Source: Macrocystis pyrifera
Lineage: Eukaryota; Sar; Phaeophyceae; Laminariales; Laminariaceae
Assembly: GCA_031763025.1 (NCBI GenBank)
Contig: JASSKH010000006.1
Location: 7,933,691-7,997,690, forward strand
Direction: 5' to 3'
DNA: 64,000 nt
Below, in pieces: positions 57,066-64,000 of this stretch. The translations under genes and the position numbers were made by a program. The notes beneath the pieces were generated by a model, which did not search any database, was not told where the DNA came from, and saw only the letters and a program-made list of their open reading frames with translations. Every line of letters starts with the position of its first letter. The first letter of the stretch is position 1.

Positions 57066-57964
57066 CGCCACTGTCGGTAGGGGGCGAGCAAGCGAGCAAG
57101 GTGCAGCAAGAGGGGGGTCAGGTATTCGCTGCGGACGGGAGGGATCTAGTAGAAGTCACGCCACCGGCAGGGCGTGCGAGGCGAACGAGCCCCCCGACAA
57201 CAGCGAGCGTAGGGACAAGGGCACAAGGTGTCGCACCAGGAGGGCCCCAGCAGCCATCGTCGCGCGGGCCGATGACGACGAGTAGGGCAGCTTCCAGTGC
57301 TCGGCCCTCGCCTCGACCGATGTTGCGTCCGAGATATCATTCGTCATCACCAGCTGCGTTGGGCCTAGCGATAGCACCACGGCCGGTGGGGCGCGGGCGG
57401 CAGACGACTACCCCGGCATGGATGCAAGCGAGGGCTATAGGGGGCCTCCAGCAGCAAGGTTCAAGTGGAACGCAGCAAGAGAGGGAACAGGTCCCCGCAA
57501 CAGCCGGAAGGCGCCCACCACAGGTCCCGCCGCCGGTGGAACGCGAGAGTATGAGTGCAGCGACACGAGGCCCAGCTGTAGCACCAAGCCAGCCCCAGCA
57601 ACGGGCGTCGCGCCGGCCGCTGCCTACGAGGGGTAGAAACGCCCCCCCATCGCCCCACACCATCGGGATTCGGAGGGGCAGGGAAGCATCATTCGATCGG
57701 CCCTCGTCTCGACCGACTTCGCGTCCGAGGCACCGTTCGTCATCGCCTTCTGGAGGGAATACTATAGTCACTTCGCCCTCGCTCCCTCCAGGAATTTTGG
57801 GGCGCCGGCAACGGTCCACATCCCCTCCCGCAGGCCCCCCGCACCAGCGGCTTCGGGTAACGCACGGAGTCAGGGGGCCCCGGTACCTTGTCGAGAAATA
57901 CCAGCCGTCCAGGGCCTTCACCGGTGGCCATCAGAAGGTGTGCCCACTCTCTCCGAGATTATAG
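56753..57964 (+). CDS. Low-complexity Pro/Arg/Gln/Ser-rich protein segment (5' part of multi-RING locus)
   Basis: A 403-codon open frame with high GC. It begins in the third 74-codon repeat, then shows a further diverged repeat: RPSPRPMLRPRYHSSSP and RPSSRPTSRPRHRSSSP about 165 residues apart, and repeated PxPVxRGRxTTxPAWMQ and RRPLPTRGR blocks. It looks intrinsically disordered. No start is fixed and the link to the next frame (overlapping by 25 bp) may be a splice or a frameshift. Role unknown; the context suggests the N-terminal arm of the RING-bearing protein. Confidence 0.5.
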   Translation: MAVQAATGVGRETDCFGQRETGVSTSAVPVIEAQPARATALSICPLPAGQGRGRTLSAWVQPRILGATPVPGGLQQQTATGTGPETDCFGQQVAGISACAVPAIAPLSVGGEQASKVQQEGGQVFAADGRDLVEVTPPAGRARRTSPPTTASVGTRAQGVAPGGPQQPSSRGPMTTSRAASSARPSPRPMLRPRYHSSSPAALGLAIAPRPVGRGRQTTTPAWMQARAIGGLQQQGSSGTQQEREQVPATAGRRPPQVPPPVERESMSAATRGPAVAPSQPQQRASRRPLPTRGRNAPPSPHTIGIRRGREASFDRPSSRPTSRPRHRSSSPSGGNTIVTSPSLPPGILGRRQRSTSPPAGPPHQRLRVTHGVRGPRYLVEKYQPSRAFTGGHQKVCPLSPRL

Positions 57965-58467
57965 CCATTGCTCGAGCGTGGAGCAACAGACCAGAAGTGG
58001 AAGCGACGGGTTTACAGTTGGTATCAGACCCTCTAGTGGGGAGCAGACTCTGTGGGAGTAGTGGCCTGTCGAGCACCTCTCAACGTCTTACGACAGGGGT
58101 GACACGGCGACGGAGCCCTTCGCCGATGGAGGTTGAAGAAGACCTTGTCCATACGCCGCAAAACGGGACCCGGTGTCGACGTGATGCTCGGGTCACCGGA
58201 GGCGCTGCCTGGGGTAGGAGCAGGAATTCGACCCCTTCCCGTGCCAGGAGAGGTTGCGGGGGCGAGGCAGCGCGCGCGGAGGATAGAAGGGTGAGCGGTG
58301 TACTCTCCCACCCCCCTCCGTTGACAAACGGGGCAGTTCCTGCACCTCAAAATGCTCGTCGTTCAGCCGGACGCTTCGACGCTTCCCAGCCGGGGATTTT
58401 AAACGGCTCCACACCTGCGAGAACTCAGCAGGCTTACCGGGCTTTGTCCTCCAACAACATATATTAG
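57940..58467 (+). CDS. Low-complexity segment, multi-RING locus
   Basis: 175 codons, Arg/Ser/Gly-rich, including SEIIAIARAW near its start and, at the end, TPARTQQAYRALSS, which resembles the start of the 62-codon repeat in the next frame. Same strand and base composition as its neighbours. The start is not determined. Confidence 0.45.
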   Translation: MPTLSEIIAIARAWSNRPEVEATGLQLVSDPLVGSRLCGSSGLSSTSQRLTTGVTRRRSPSPMEVEEDLVHTPQNGTRCRRDARVTGGAAWGRSRNSTPSRARRGCGGEAARAEDRRVSGVLSHPPPLTNGAVPAPQNARRSAGRFDASQPGILNGSTPARTQQAYRALSSNNIY

Positions 58468-58526
58468 GGTACGGTCTCCTTCCCAGATGACATCGGACAC
58501 GGTACCGAGATTTAGCGACTCTACTG

Positions 58527-59240
58527 TTGGCTCTCAGGAATATCGTCGCGGAGCTATCGCGGAGCGATCAGCTTCGACAGGAGGGGTTTTTTTTTAGGGC
58601 AGATGGGTCTGCGAGGAGCCAGCAGGGGTGCCGGGCGCCCCTCACCAGTAGTGGTGCTGGTAGAAGGGCAATACATTGTCCCCCCATACCAACGGGTGCA
58701 ATACCGGGCTCTCGGGACTCAAATCGTGGTTGTCAAAATGCCCAACGTGCAGTAAGCAGGGCCTTTCGGAGGGGACGCTTGGGGGGACCCACATCTACGG
58801 GGCGTCAACAGGGGTACCCTGCGCTTCTCACAGGCGGTTATGCTCAGAGTGAGGTAACGTCTCCTCGCCCTCTACCGCCAGGTGCAGCACTGACCTCCAG
58901 GCACTCGAATGCGACGTCTCAAGATGCTCTTCGAGCAGTCGGGAGCCTCGTCCGAAGGGGTCCCTTGGGGGAACCCACGTTTGCCAGTAGTCAGCGGGGG
59001 TGTCGGGCAGCGCTCGGCGGTGGCAGAGCTCATAGTGGAGTAGGGCCTGGACCTCCCCCCTCGCTGCCACCGGGCGCGACAGCGGGTTCACGGGACTCAA
59101 AAACGCCCCCCCTATATAACCCTCCCCCAGAGAAACATGTGAGAGACGTCGTCAGGAAAGCAGCGATCTCATGGAAGTTGACCCTATCCAGAGGAATATA
59201 CCTCGAGAGGGTAATCCACCATGTAGGAATATATTGCTAG
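58527..59240 (+). CDS. Segment with three 62-codon repeats, multi-RING locus
   Basis: CAGCAGGGGTGCC-type boxes at 58620, 58806 and 58992 are exactly 186 bp apart and the frame stays open across all three. Each unit has QQGxxALL, then SxxPPLPPGA, then SRxSNxxxQxAxRAVxxxxRRGxLGxPT. Exact multiples of three argue that the array was translated. Followed by a less repetitive tail. Confidence 0.6.
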   Translation: MALRNIVAELSRSDQLRQEGFFFRADGSARSQQGCRAPLTSSGAGRRAIHCPPIPTGAIPGSRDSNRGCQNAQRAVSRAFRRGRLGGPTSTGRQQGYPALLTGGYAQSEVTSPRPLPPGAALTSRHSNATSQDALRAVGSLVRRGPLGEPTFASSQRGCRAALGGGRAHSGVGPGPPPSLPPGATAGSRDSKTPPLYNPPPEKHVRDVVRKAAISWKLTLSRGIYLERVIHHVGIYC

Positions 59241-59241
59241 C

Positions 59242-59646
59242 ATGGGGACAAGAGGGGGTCACCGCCAACCCAACAGCGGTACCACATCTGTCAGAGGTTC
59301 CAACGGGGCGGCGGCACCACTAGGATCGTTCACAGGTGCGGGAACGGCCACAGGTGAAGGACGACGGGGCACGACGAGTGCACCTGGAGAGGGACTTATT
59401 TCCTCCAGAACGAGGGCGTGCACCCGAATAGCTGCTGCCATCAGCGCACAATCATCGGATGGGGGGGGGGGGGGAGGCAGCTCCCCACTGAGTCAGTCCA
59501 TAGGGCGTCCCCTCAACAGCCAACAATGGCGCGGATGGCGCCGTTGGCAAGGTCTTTGCAGTCAGTACTTCCATCGTTGCCGGAAGAATCCCCAGATACG
59601 CCTGGTTCATTACAATTGCCGACAACGGAATCGGGGCCACCCCTGA
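59242..59646 (+). CDS. Gly/Ser/Thr-rich segment, multi-RING locus
   Basis: 134 codons starting at ATG. It is in the same frame as the RING segment that follows (59662) and is separated from it by a single stop. No domain. Confidence 0.45.
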   Translation: MGTRGGHRQPNSGTTSVRGSNGAAAPLGSFTGAGTATGEGRRGTTSAPGEGLISSRTRACTRIAAAISAQSSDGGGGGGSSPLSQSIGRPLNSQQWRGWRRWQGLCSQYFHRCRKNPQIRLVHYNCRQRNRGHP

Positions 59647-59661
59647 CGACCCCACTTTCCC

Positions 59662-60870
59662 TTGGGGGGTCAAGAATCACTCGTCATAGAAGGTTTGCCG
59701 GTATCGGGAGAGGTACCACCCCAGACACCAGGGCTTGCGCAGCTACCGCCACCGCAGCAGCAACAATCGCCGTGGCCTACTATGCCGCCGACAGCGCAAC
59801 TTACGGTGCTCGTGTCGCGCCCACTACATCCATCAAGGGGACAGTCTCAACCGACGATACAGCCTCCTCTAACCATATCGGTGCCCGTATCGCCCCCCTC
59901 GACGGCACTGCTACCGTCGCCAGATACCTCTCCGTCCACCAGGCCACCCCAAACGTCATCGCCAAGCCCGTCACCGTCGCCGTCGCAGCCATCGTCACCA
60001 GTGCTACCGACAGCTGGCTTCCCTTCGACAGCGGAGCCACTTTTGACACCGGGTATGGTCCTTGCGGTCGAAACATCATCGCAGGCAGCGGTCAGGACGA
60101 CACAATCGGCGCTACCAAGGCCGTCACGGCCGACGTCCACACGGATGCCGGAAGGAAGTAGTTCGGCACTCGCGCCGACGTCCGAATTGCCCCCGTCGCC
60201 GCTACGGACACCTTCGCCGTCGCCCGTAGAAGATCAGCTCCGGGAGGAAGTCACGGAGGACTGTAGTGTCTGTTACGAGACCTTGGCCGCCCCGATGATA
60301 TATTTAGGGAGCTGCCCCCATCGACTGCATCTTCCATGCTATGCCGCACTCAGAGTCAGGGCGGGGGCCAACCTGAGGTGTCCGGCGTGTGAAGCGACCG
60401 TAACGATCAACGAGGCTGACAGGATGGCGCTACGTCGACACAGCAATGAAGTTATGGTAGAGGCGCTGACATCCGCACAGCAAGAGATTCCGGCTAACGG
60501 AGGAGCGGAGGCACCAACAGGGACCACAAGAGGGGAGAGGAGGCGGCGAGTGATATGCAGCATATGTCACGGTCTGGTTGAGGCGACGGCCTGCATACAA
60601 GTGTCTTGTTTGTGCGAGGTACACCGCCGTTGTGCTCTAGGATTCTGCGAAGACGCAATTCCCCGAGCCAGGATTTTCGATGGGGTACACCAAGTCACAT
60701 GCCCAAATCCAGCCCAGCACGAGGAACAGCAAGAGGTGGATCTACACCTCCTCCTCCAACAGATCCGAACTCTTGGCAGATCGGTGGACACGGCGGAAGA
60801 AAGCGTCACAAGAGACAGGGTCGCCGCTGCCGAGCTCCGCCTCATGGGAAGGGTCCAAATTACTCCATAA
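59662..60870 (+). CDS. Pro/Ser-rich protein with two RING-type zinc modules
   Basis: A 402-codon frame. Residues 1-190 are Pro/Ser/Thr-rich. RING 1 (about 201-243) has CSVC, then CPHRLHLPC, then CPAC: a RING-H2 pattern as in E3 ubiquitin ligases. RING 2 (about 299-353) has CSIC, then CLCEVHRRC, then CPNPAQH, a less regular version. Known RING proteins bind an E2 enzyme and promote ubiquitin transfer; that is family knowledge and not shown here. An apparent coiled helix (LLLQQIRTLGRSVDTAEES) precedes the stop. The first codon of the frame is not a clear start; the segment probably continues from 59242. Confidence 0.7.
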   Translation: MGGQESLVIEGLPVSGEVPPQTPGLAQLPPPQQQQSPWPTMPPTAQLTVLVSRPLHPSRGQSQPTIQPPLTISVPVSPPSTALLPSPDTSPSTRPPQTSSPSPSPSPSQPSSPVLPTAGFPSTAEPLLTPGMVLAVETSSQAAVRTTQSALPRPSRPTSTRMPEGSSSALAPTSELPPSPLRTPSPSPVEDQLREEVTEDCSVCYETLAAPMIYLGSCPHRLHLPCYAALRVRAGANLRCPACEATVTINEADRMALRRHSNEVMVEALTSAQQEIPANGGAEAPTGTTRGERRRRVICSICHGLVEATACIQVSCLCEVHRRCALGFCEDAIPRARIFDGVHQVTCPNPAQHEEQQEVDLHLLLQQIRTLGRSVDTAEESVTRDRVAAAELRLMGRVQITP

Positions 60871-60903
60871 ACGGTGGATTTATCCAGGAGCGCCACAGAG
60901 TGA

Positions 60904-61308
60904 GGCGAGGAGGACGCACAAGGAGAATGGCGTGGCACGACCCCCCAGCCGCAGGCGCAAGCGCCGTGTGGGGCCTGCAACTGGCACATGGAGGATGACG
61001 AGCGGGTTGCTTTTGGTGGCTGGCTCATTCACAGGAGATGTGCCACAGAAAGCACGGAGGGGGCAGACGGCAGGGGAGACGATCGGTTTGTGGTGGCTAT
61101 CCCAGGAGGGACAGGCGTGCCACTTCGTAGAACGTTCCGGCTCACGGCAATAGTGCCCAGGCTCAACCTAAGGTACGGCCGCACTACCGCAGAGGGTGCG
61201 CACCAACAGAGACAGTTGGAAACACTGTGGAGATCACTGGAGTCGGGTGTCGAGGAGGCCGCGAGCCAGGTTCAAGGGAATCACGGCGTGGAAGGGGGGT
61301 TAGAGTAG
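60904..61308 (+). CDS. Half zinc module plus helical segment, multi-RING locus
   Basis: In the same frame as 59662-60870. CGACNWH (from 60967) then WLIHRRC resembles the first half and middle of a RING. It continues with RFVVAIPGGTGVPLRRTFRL and a Glu/Gln-rich helix (HQQRQLETLWRSLESGVEEA). A second half of the zinc site is not visible. Confidence 0.5.
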   Translation, partial: GEEDAQGEWRGTTPQPQAQAPCGACNWHMEDDERVAFGGWLIHRRCATESTEGADGRGDDRFVVAIPGGTGVPLRRTFRLTAIVPRLNLRYGRTTAEGAHQQRQLETLWRSLESGVEEAASQVQGNHGVEGGLE

Positions 61309-62154
61309 TCCGACGATTTATGGTGCACATATTGCGGTTGGCCTCTCGATGGTTCTGTTGGGGAGTCAGAAGACAACTACGTTCGCGTACCCGTTCCGTG
61401 CGCCCACAGAGGCTTTGTGCACGCCCGCTGCATGCTGGACCGCGTGGAACACCTCGCGAGAGGGCATACAGACCCTAGGCCCTGCGTTGCGCGTCGTTCG
61501 GCGTGACCGGGAGGAAGCCGACCTCCCCACCCGGCAGAGCTAGCTAGAGGACTGCCCATGAATGAGCACGGTGGAAGGTGGGTGGCGGTGAGGGGCGCCC
61601 TGCAGTTCGCCGCCCGCGTTCAGCGGGGCAACCCCGAACCGGAGCCAGCCAGCTACGTCACAACTGGCGCTTTCGGCACGTTTGAGCTCATGTTACGTGC
61701 CCATGGTGGGAGCCCGACCTCCTCGTTCTTGCTGTGCTCCTTGTTTTGCGATGCGCTGGACGTGCCTCAAGGTGCATACCTCGATTTCCCCCGACCGAGG
61801 GGATGGGAACCGGCGGTCGGCCATTACCGTACGCTGTTCGCGGTATATGCCATCCAACCGCAGGACGTCCTGCTCCGACTTCCGAATCAAAGACATTACA
61901 TCGGACTACATGATCAAGAGTATCTGGTAGGCCTTGACGCCGAATGTGAAGAACGCCTAGCGAGGTGGACCCTCGGAGTCCAACGCGCGTTGGAGACGGG
62001 TGACGCGCTTCCTCCCTTTTTGGCGGCGGTGGCAACCACGTCGGAGATAACGGACAGGGCGCCGGAGAGTGACCAGTTACAGATGGGACCGAGTGGACAG
62101 GGAGGTGACACTAGGAGTGCAGTAGAAAGGCGTCAGAATGTGGGGGATAGGAGT
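61309..62154 (+). CDS. Tandem 280-codon module, copy 1: RING-like finger + unrecognised domain
   Basis: Zinc module: WCTYCG, then VPCAHRGFVHARC, then DPRPC (the last Cys pair is incomplete, where copy 2 has CAAC). The domain that follows has EPASYVTT, GGSPTSSFLLCSLF, DVPQGAYLDFP, GHYRTLFAVYAIQPQD, LLRLPNQRHYIGLHDQEYL and RWTLGV. The module repeats at exactly 840 bp. In 29 codons around GGSPTSSFLLC I count 16 silent and 4 replacement differences from copy 2, so the protein sequence was selected. One in-frame stop separates finger and domain, at a codon that is TGG (Trp) in copy 2. I do not recognise the domain. Confidence 0.6.
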
Positions 62155-62850
62155 GCCTCTCCCTGCACGTACTGCGGGCGGGCTCTAGAGGAATCTACTG
62201 GATATTGAGCGGTAGACTCTTCATGGGCATCTTTTCCGTGCCCCCACGGAGAGCAAGTGCATGCCCGCTGCATCGTGGATCGTGCGGAACGCCTCGCGAG
62301 AGGGCAAGCAGACCCACAGCCATGCGCTGCGTGTCGCTCTGAATGGCTGGCAAAAAACCGGCCGCTCCATCCAGCGGAGCTGACTGAGGACCTTCCAAGG
62401 CCACGGTTAGGGGGAAGGTGGTCTACGGTAGCAGGAGCCATGCAGTTTGCAGAACTCTTGGAGGAGGACGGCCCCCGGCTGGAGCCGGCCAGTTACGTCA
62501 CGACTTGTAACCACAATACCTGGGAAGAGATGGTGAGGACCCATGGAGGAAGTCCAACCTCTTCGTTCCTGTTGTGCACCCTGTTCAGGGATGCTCTCGG
62601 CCTGCCCCAGGGAGCCTACCTCGACTTCCCCTGACCGGGAATGGCGAACGGCAGCCGGTCACTACCGTGAGGTTTTCGCCGCGTACAGTATCCGACCGCA
62701 GGACATTGTGCTCCGGCTCCAGAATCGGAGGATCTACATCCTACCCCATGTCCAAGAGTTTCTGGCGGGCCTCGACTTCACATGGGAAGACCGGTTGACG
62801 AGGTGGACCCTAGGGGTCCGAAACGGGGAGGTGCTGCCTCCTTTTCCGAC
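62155..62850 (+). CDS. Tandem 280-codon module, copy 2: RING-like finger + unrecognised domain
   Basis: Zinc module: CTYCGRALEE, then FPCPHGEQVHARC, then CAACRSEW, a complete C-x2-C, C-x-H, H-x2-C, C-x2-C set, although a stop lies between the first and second pairs. The domain follows in the same frame up to GAYLDFP. A stop and a 2-base loss near 62632-62660 then move the rest (GHYREVFAAYSIRPQD, then LTRWTLGV) to another frame. It is therefore broken as it stands, or spliced in a way I cannot see. Confidence 0.55.
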
Positions 62851-63340
62851 GGAGGCGGGGACCGTAGGGTCCATAAACGTGTTTGAGCCAAGGAACGCGC
62901 TACCTCCTTCTCCGACGGAGGCGGGGACCGTAGGGTCCATAAACGTGTTTGAGCCAAGGAACGCGCTGCCTCCTTCTCCGACGGCGGCGGGGGCAACTGC
63001 GGAAGGAACGGACCCGGCACTGGAGAATGGCCCGTTAGCAGCGGGGGTGACGCTGTCAGTAGGAAAGGCTTCGGTGTTTGAAGGCGACCCGCGAGTAAGG
63101 CGGCAGGCAGAGCCAGGAGATGCTGGTTACGTTGCCGCGGACAACTTTCGCACTGCTGGAGATGGGGATACCACGGCACCGGGACACTTGTCCCCCCTCC
63201 CGAGACAGCCCAACGCCACTCCAACGACGGCTGGAGCCACAACGGAAGGGACGGACCCGGCGCGGGAGAGCAACCCTTTAGCAGCGGAAGTGACACCACC
63301 GGAAGGTGAAGCCCCATCGCAATCCCTCGTATCTTTACTA
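62815..63340 (+). CDS. Repeat tail of multi-RING locus, 22-codon units
   Basis: LPPSPTEAGTVGSINVFEPRNA is encoded by a 66-bp unit present twice plus a partial third. Two more diverged blocks (TAAGATAEGTDPALENGPLA and TTAGATTEGTDPARESNPLA) follow about 80 codons apart. The frame is open to 63412 but the last residues come from the inserted retroposon. Confidence 0.6.
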
Positions 63341-63342
63341 AT

Positions 63343-63776
63343 GACGGGACGGAGCACGTCGGTTTTTCACCGATCAGGCAGACATGCTTGCACCAAGCGC
63401 GAAACGCCGTGAGGTGTCCGGCGAGTCGCATGAAGGGTGACCTGCATCCTACTAAGAACCGCTTGTGAGGCGGACTTGCATATGGATGACAGCTTCAATG
63501 AGGTACATTAATTTCCGGTGTGGCCACTTCCAGAGACAGCAATGGGGATACTGTGGAACTGCCTCGTGGGTGCATCGCCATATACACACTACGTGATGCG
63601 ATCGTTCCCTTTGTGCGGAGAAAAGGTGCTCCACCCCGCAGAAATGATCTATCACTCGATCGCCAGCTGTAATTGACCGCCAACCTACAAAAAAGAACTA
63701 AAAAACAACGGTACCCTGGTTGTCTAGCTCACGCAATGAGCGGCATGTTTTACAGTGTCGTTGCCAAGCGACGCCA
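63343..63776 (-). mobile_element. C-tailed retroposon B, 3' end lost
   Basis: Minus strand core starting near GGCGTCGCTTGGCAACG and stopping at CCGTCCCGTCAT, about 70 bp short of the family 3' end. It interrupts the end of the multi-RING locus. Confidence 0.8.
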
Positions 63777-64000
63777 ACAAAACCTATATATAACATATGG
63801 CGGACGAGTTGTAAAATAGGATGGGGGGTTAACGGTTGGTGAGGGTATTTCGTATGGGTGTAGGTAGCTGGGTGGGTAAGCGATGCGCTTCCTGACGAAG
63901 AGGACCGGGTGGAGAGTAGGGGAGAGGGTTAGGGTTAATGGGGGTAGTACCGGTAGGGCGATTTTGTAGGGGTAGGGGAGGTGGGAAGGAGGGGTTTCGA
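63777..64000 (-). mobile_element. 5' extension of retroposon B (runs off window)
   Basis: Matches 48657-48949 and carries GAGAGGGTTAGGGTTAATGG. The telomere-like word occurs once only. Confidence 0.6.

Noticed and set aside
59418-60161. 247-codon frame overlapping the RING frame
   Set aside because: Ala/Thr-rich shadow of the Pro/Ser-rich frame at 59662; ends before the RING motifs.
63900-64000. Telomere-like GGGTTAGGG in the G-rich stretch at the window end
   Set aside because: It occurs only once and is shared with an interior retroposon copy, so it is not a telomere.

Overview
The window reads as eukaryotic nuclear DNA that is gene-poor, rich in repeats and introns, and of mixed GC content. 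No prokaryotic operon, CRISPR or plasmid feature is present. Spliced genes, a PHD-bromodomain reader, RING-type modules, a LINE, C-tailed retroposons, a miniature LTR element and MITE-like elements point to an alga or other protist. A stramenopile such as a brown alga is my guess from general feel only; no marker gene fixes the lineage.

Layout. 1-3876: end of a non-coding element (A) with long inverted ends. 3877-17857: repeat-rich DNA holding MITEs, LTR pieces, a tRNA-like SINE, a strikingly ordered local duplication at 14.07-14.77 kb and two exon-like segments. 17858-24125 (B) and 36055-42115 (B') are an old segmental duplication, and each copy carries a PHD-bromodomain gene with a shared splice pattern and mostly silent changes. 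An LTR miniature element sits in B only, and B' keeps the empty site. 24.6-27 kb: tandem and hairpin repeats. 29.1-31.1 kb: a cluster of C-tailed retroposons. 31857-36014: a second, nearly identical copy of A (A') joined directly to B'. 43.4-50 kb: more C-tailed retroposons, apparently lying inside or beside introns of a minus-strand host gene. 50.6-53.7 kb: a GTAACAT/ATGTTAC-rich degenerate satellite with a solo LTR in it. 53.7-55.0 kb: the 3' part of a LINE. 56.3-63.4 kb: a plus-strand coding locus of low-complexity codon-periodic repeats followed by several RING-like zinc modules and a 280-codon tandem module that I do not recognise.

Main points. (1) The word TACCTGGTA (or TACCAGGTA) occurs about 19 times where 0.5 is expected by chance. 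In several paralogous pairs one copy has TA where the other has TA-CCTGG-TA, which looks like excision footprints of a TA-targeting DNA transposon with a 5-nt stagger. (2) The LINE and a non-coding retroposon family share a 3' end, GAGTAC followed by a run of C, instead of a poly(A) tail. (3) The multi-RING locus keeps one frame for 3.4 kb with only a few stops, and its tandem module shows strong silent-site bias between copies. All coordinates and similarity statements were made by eye.
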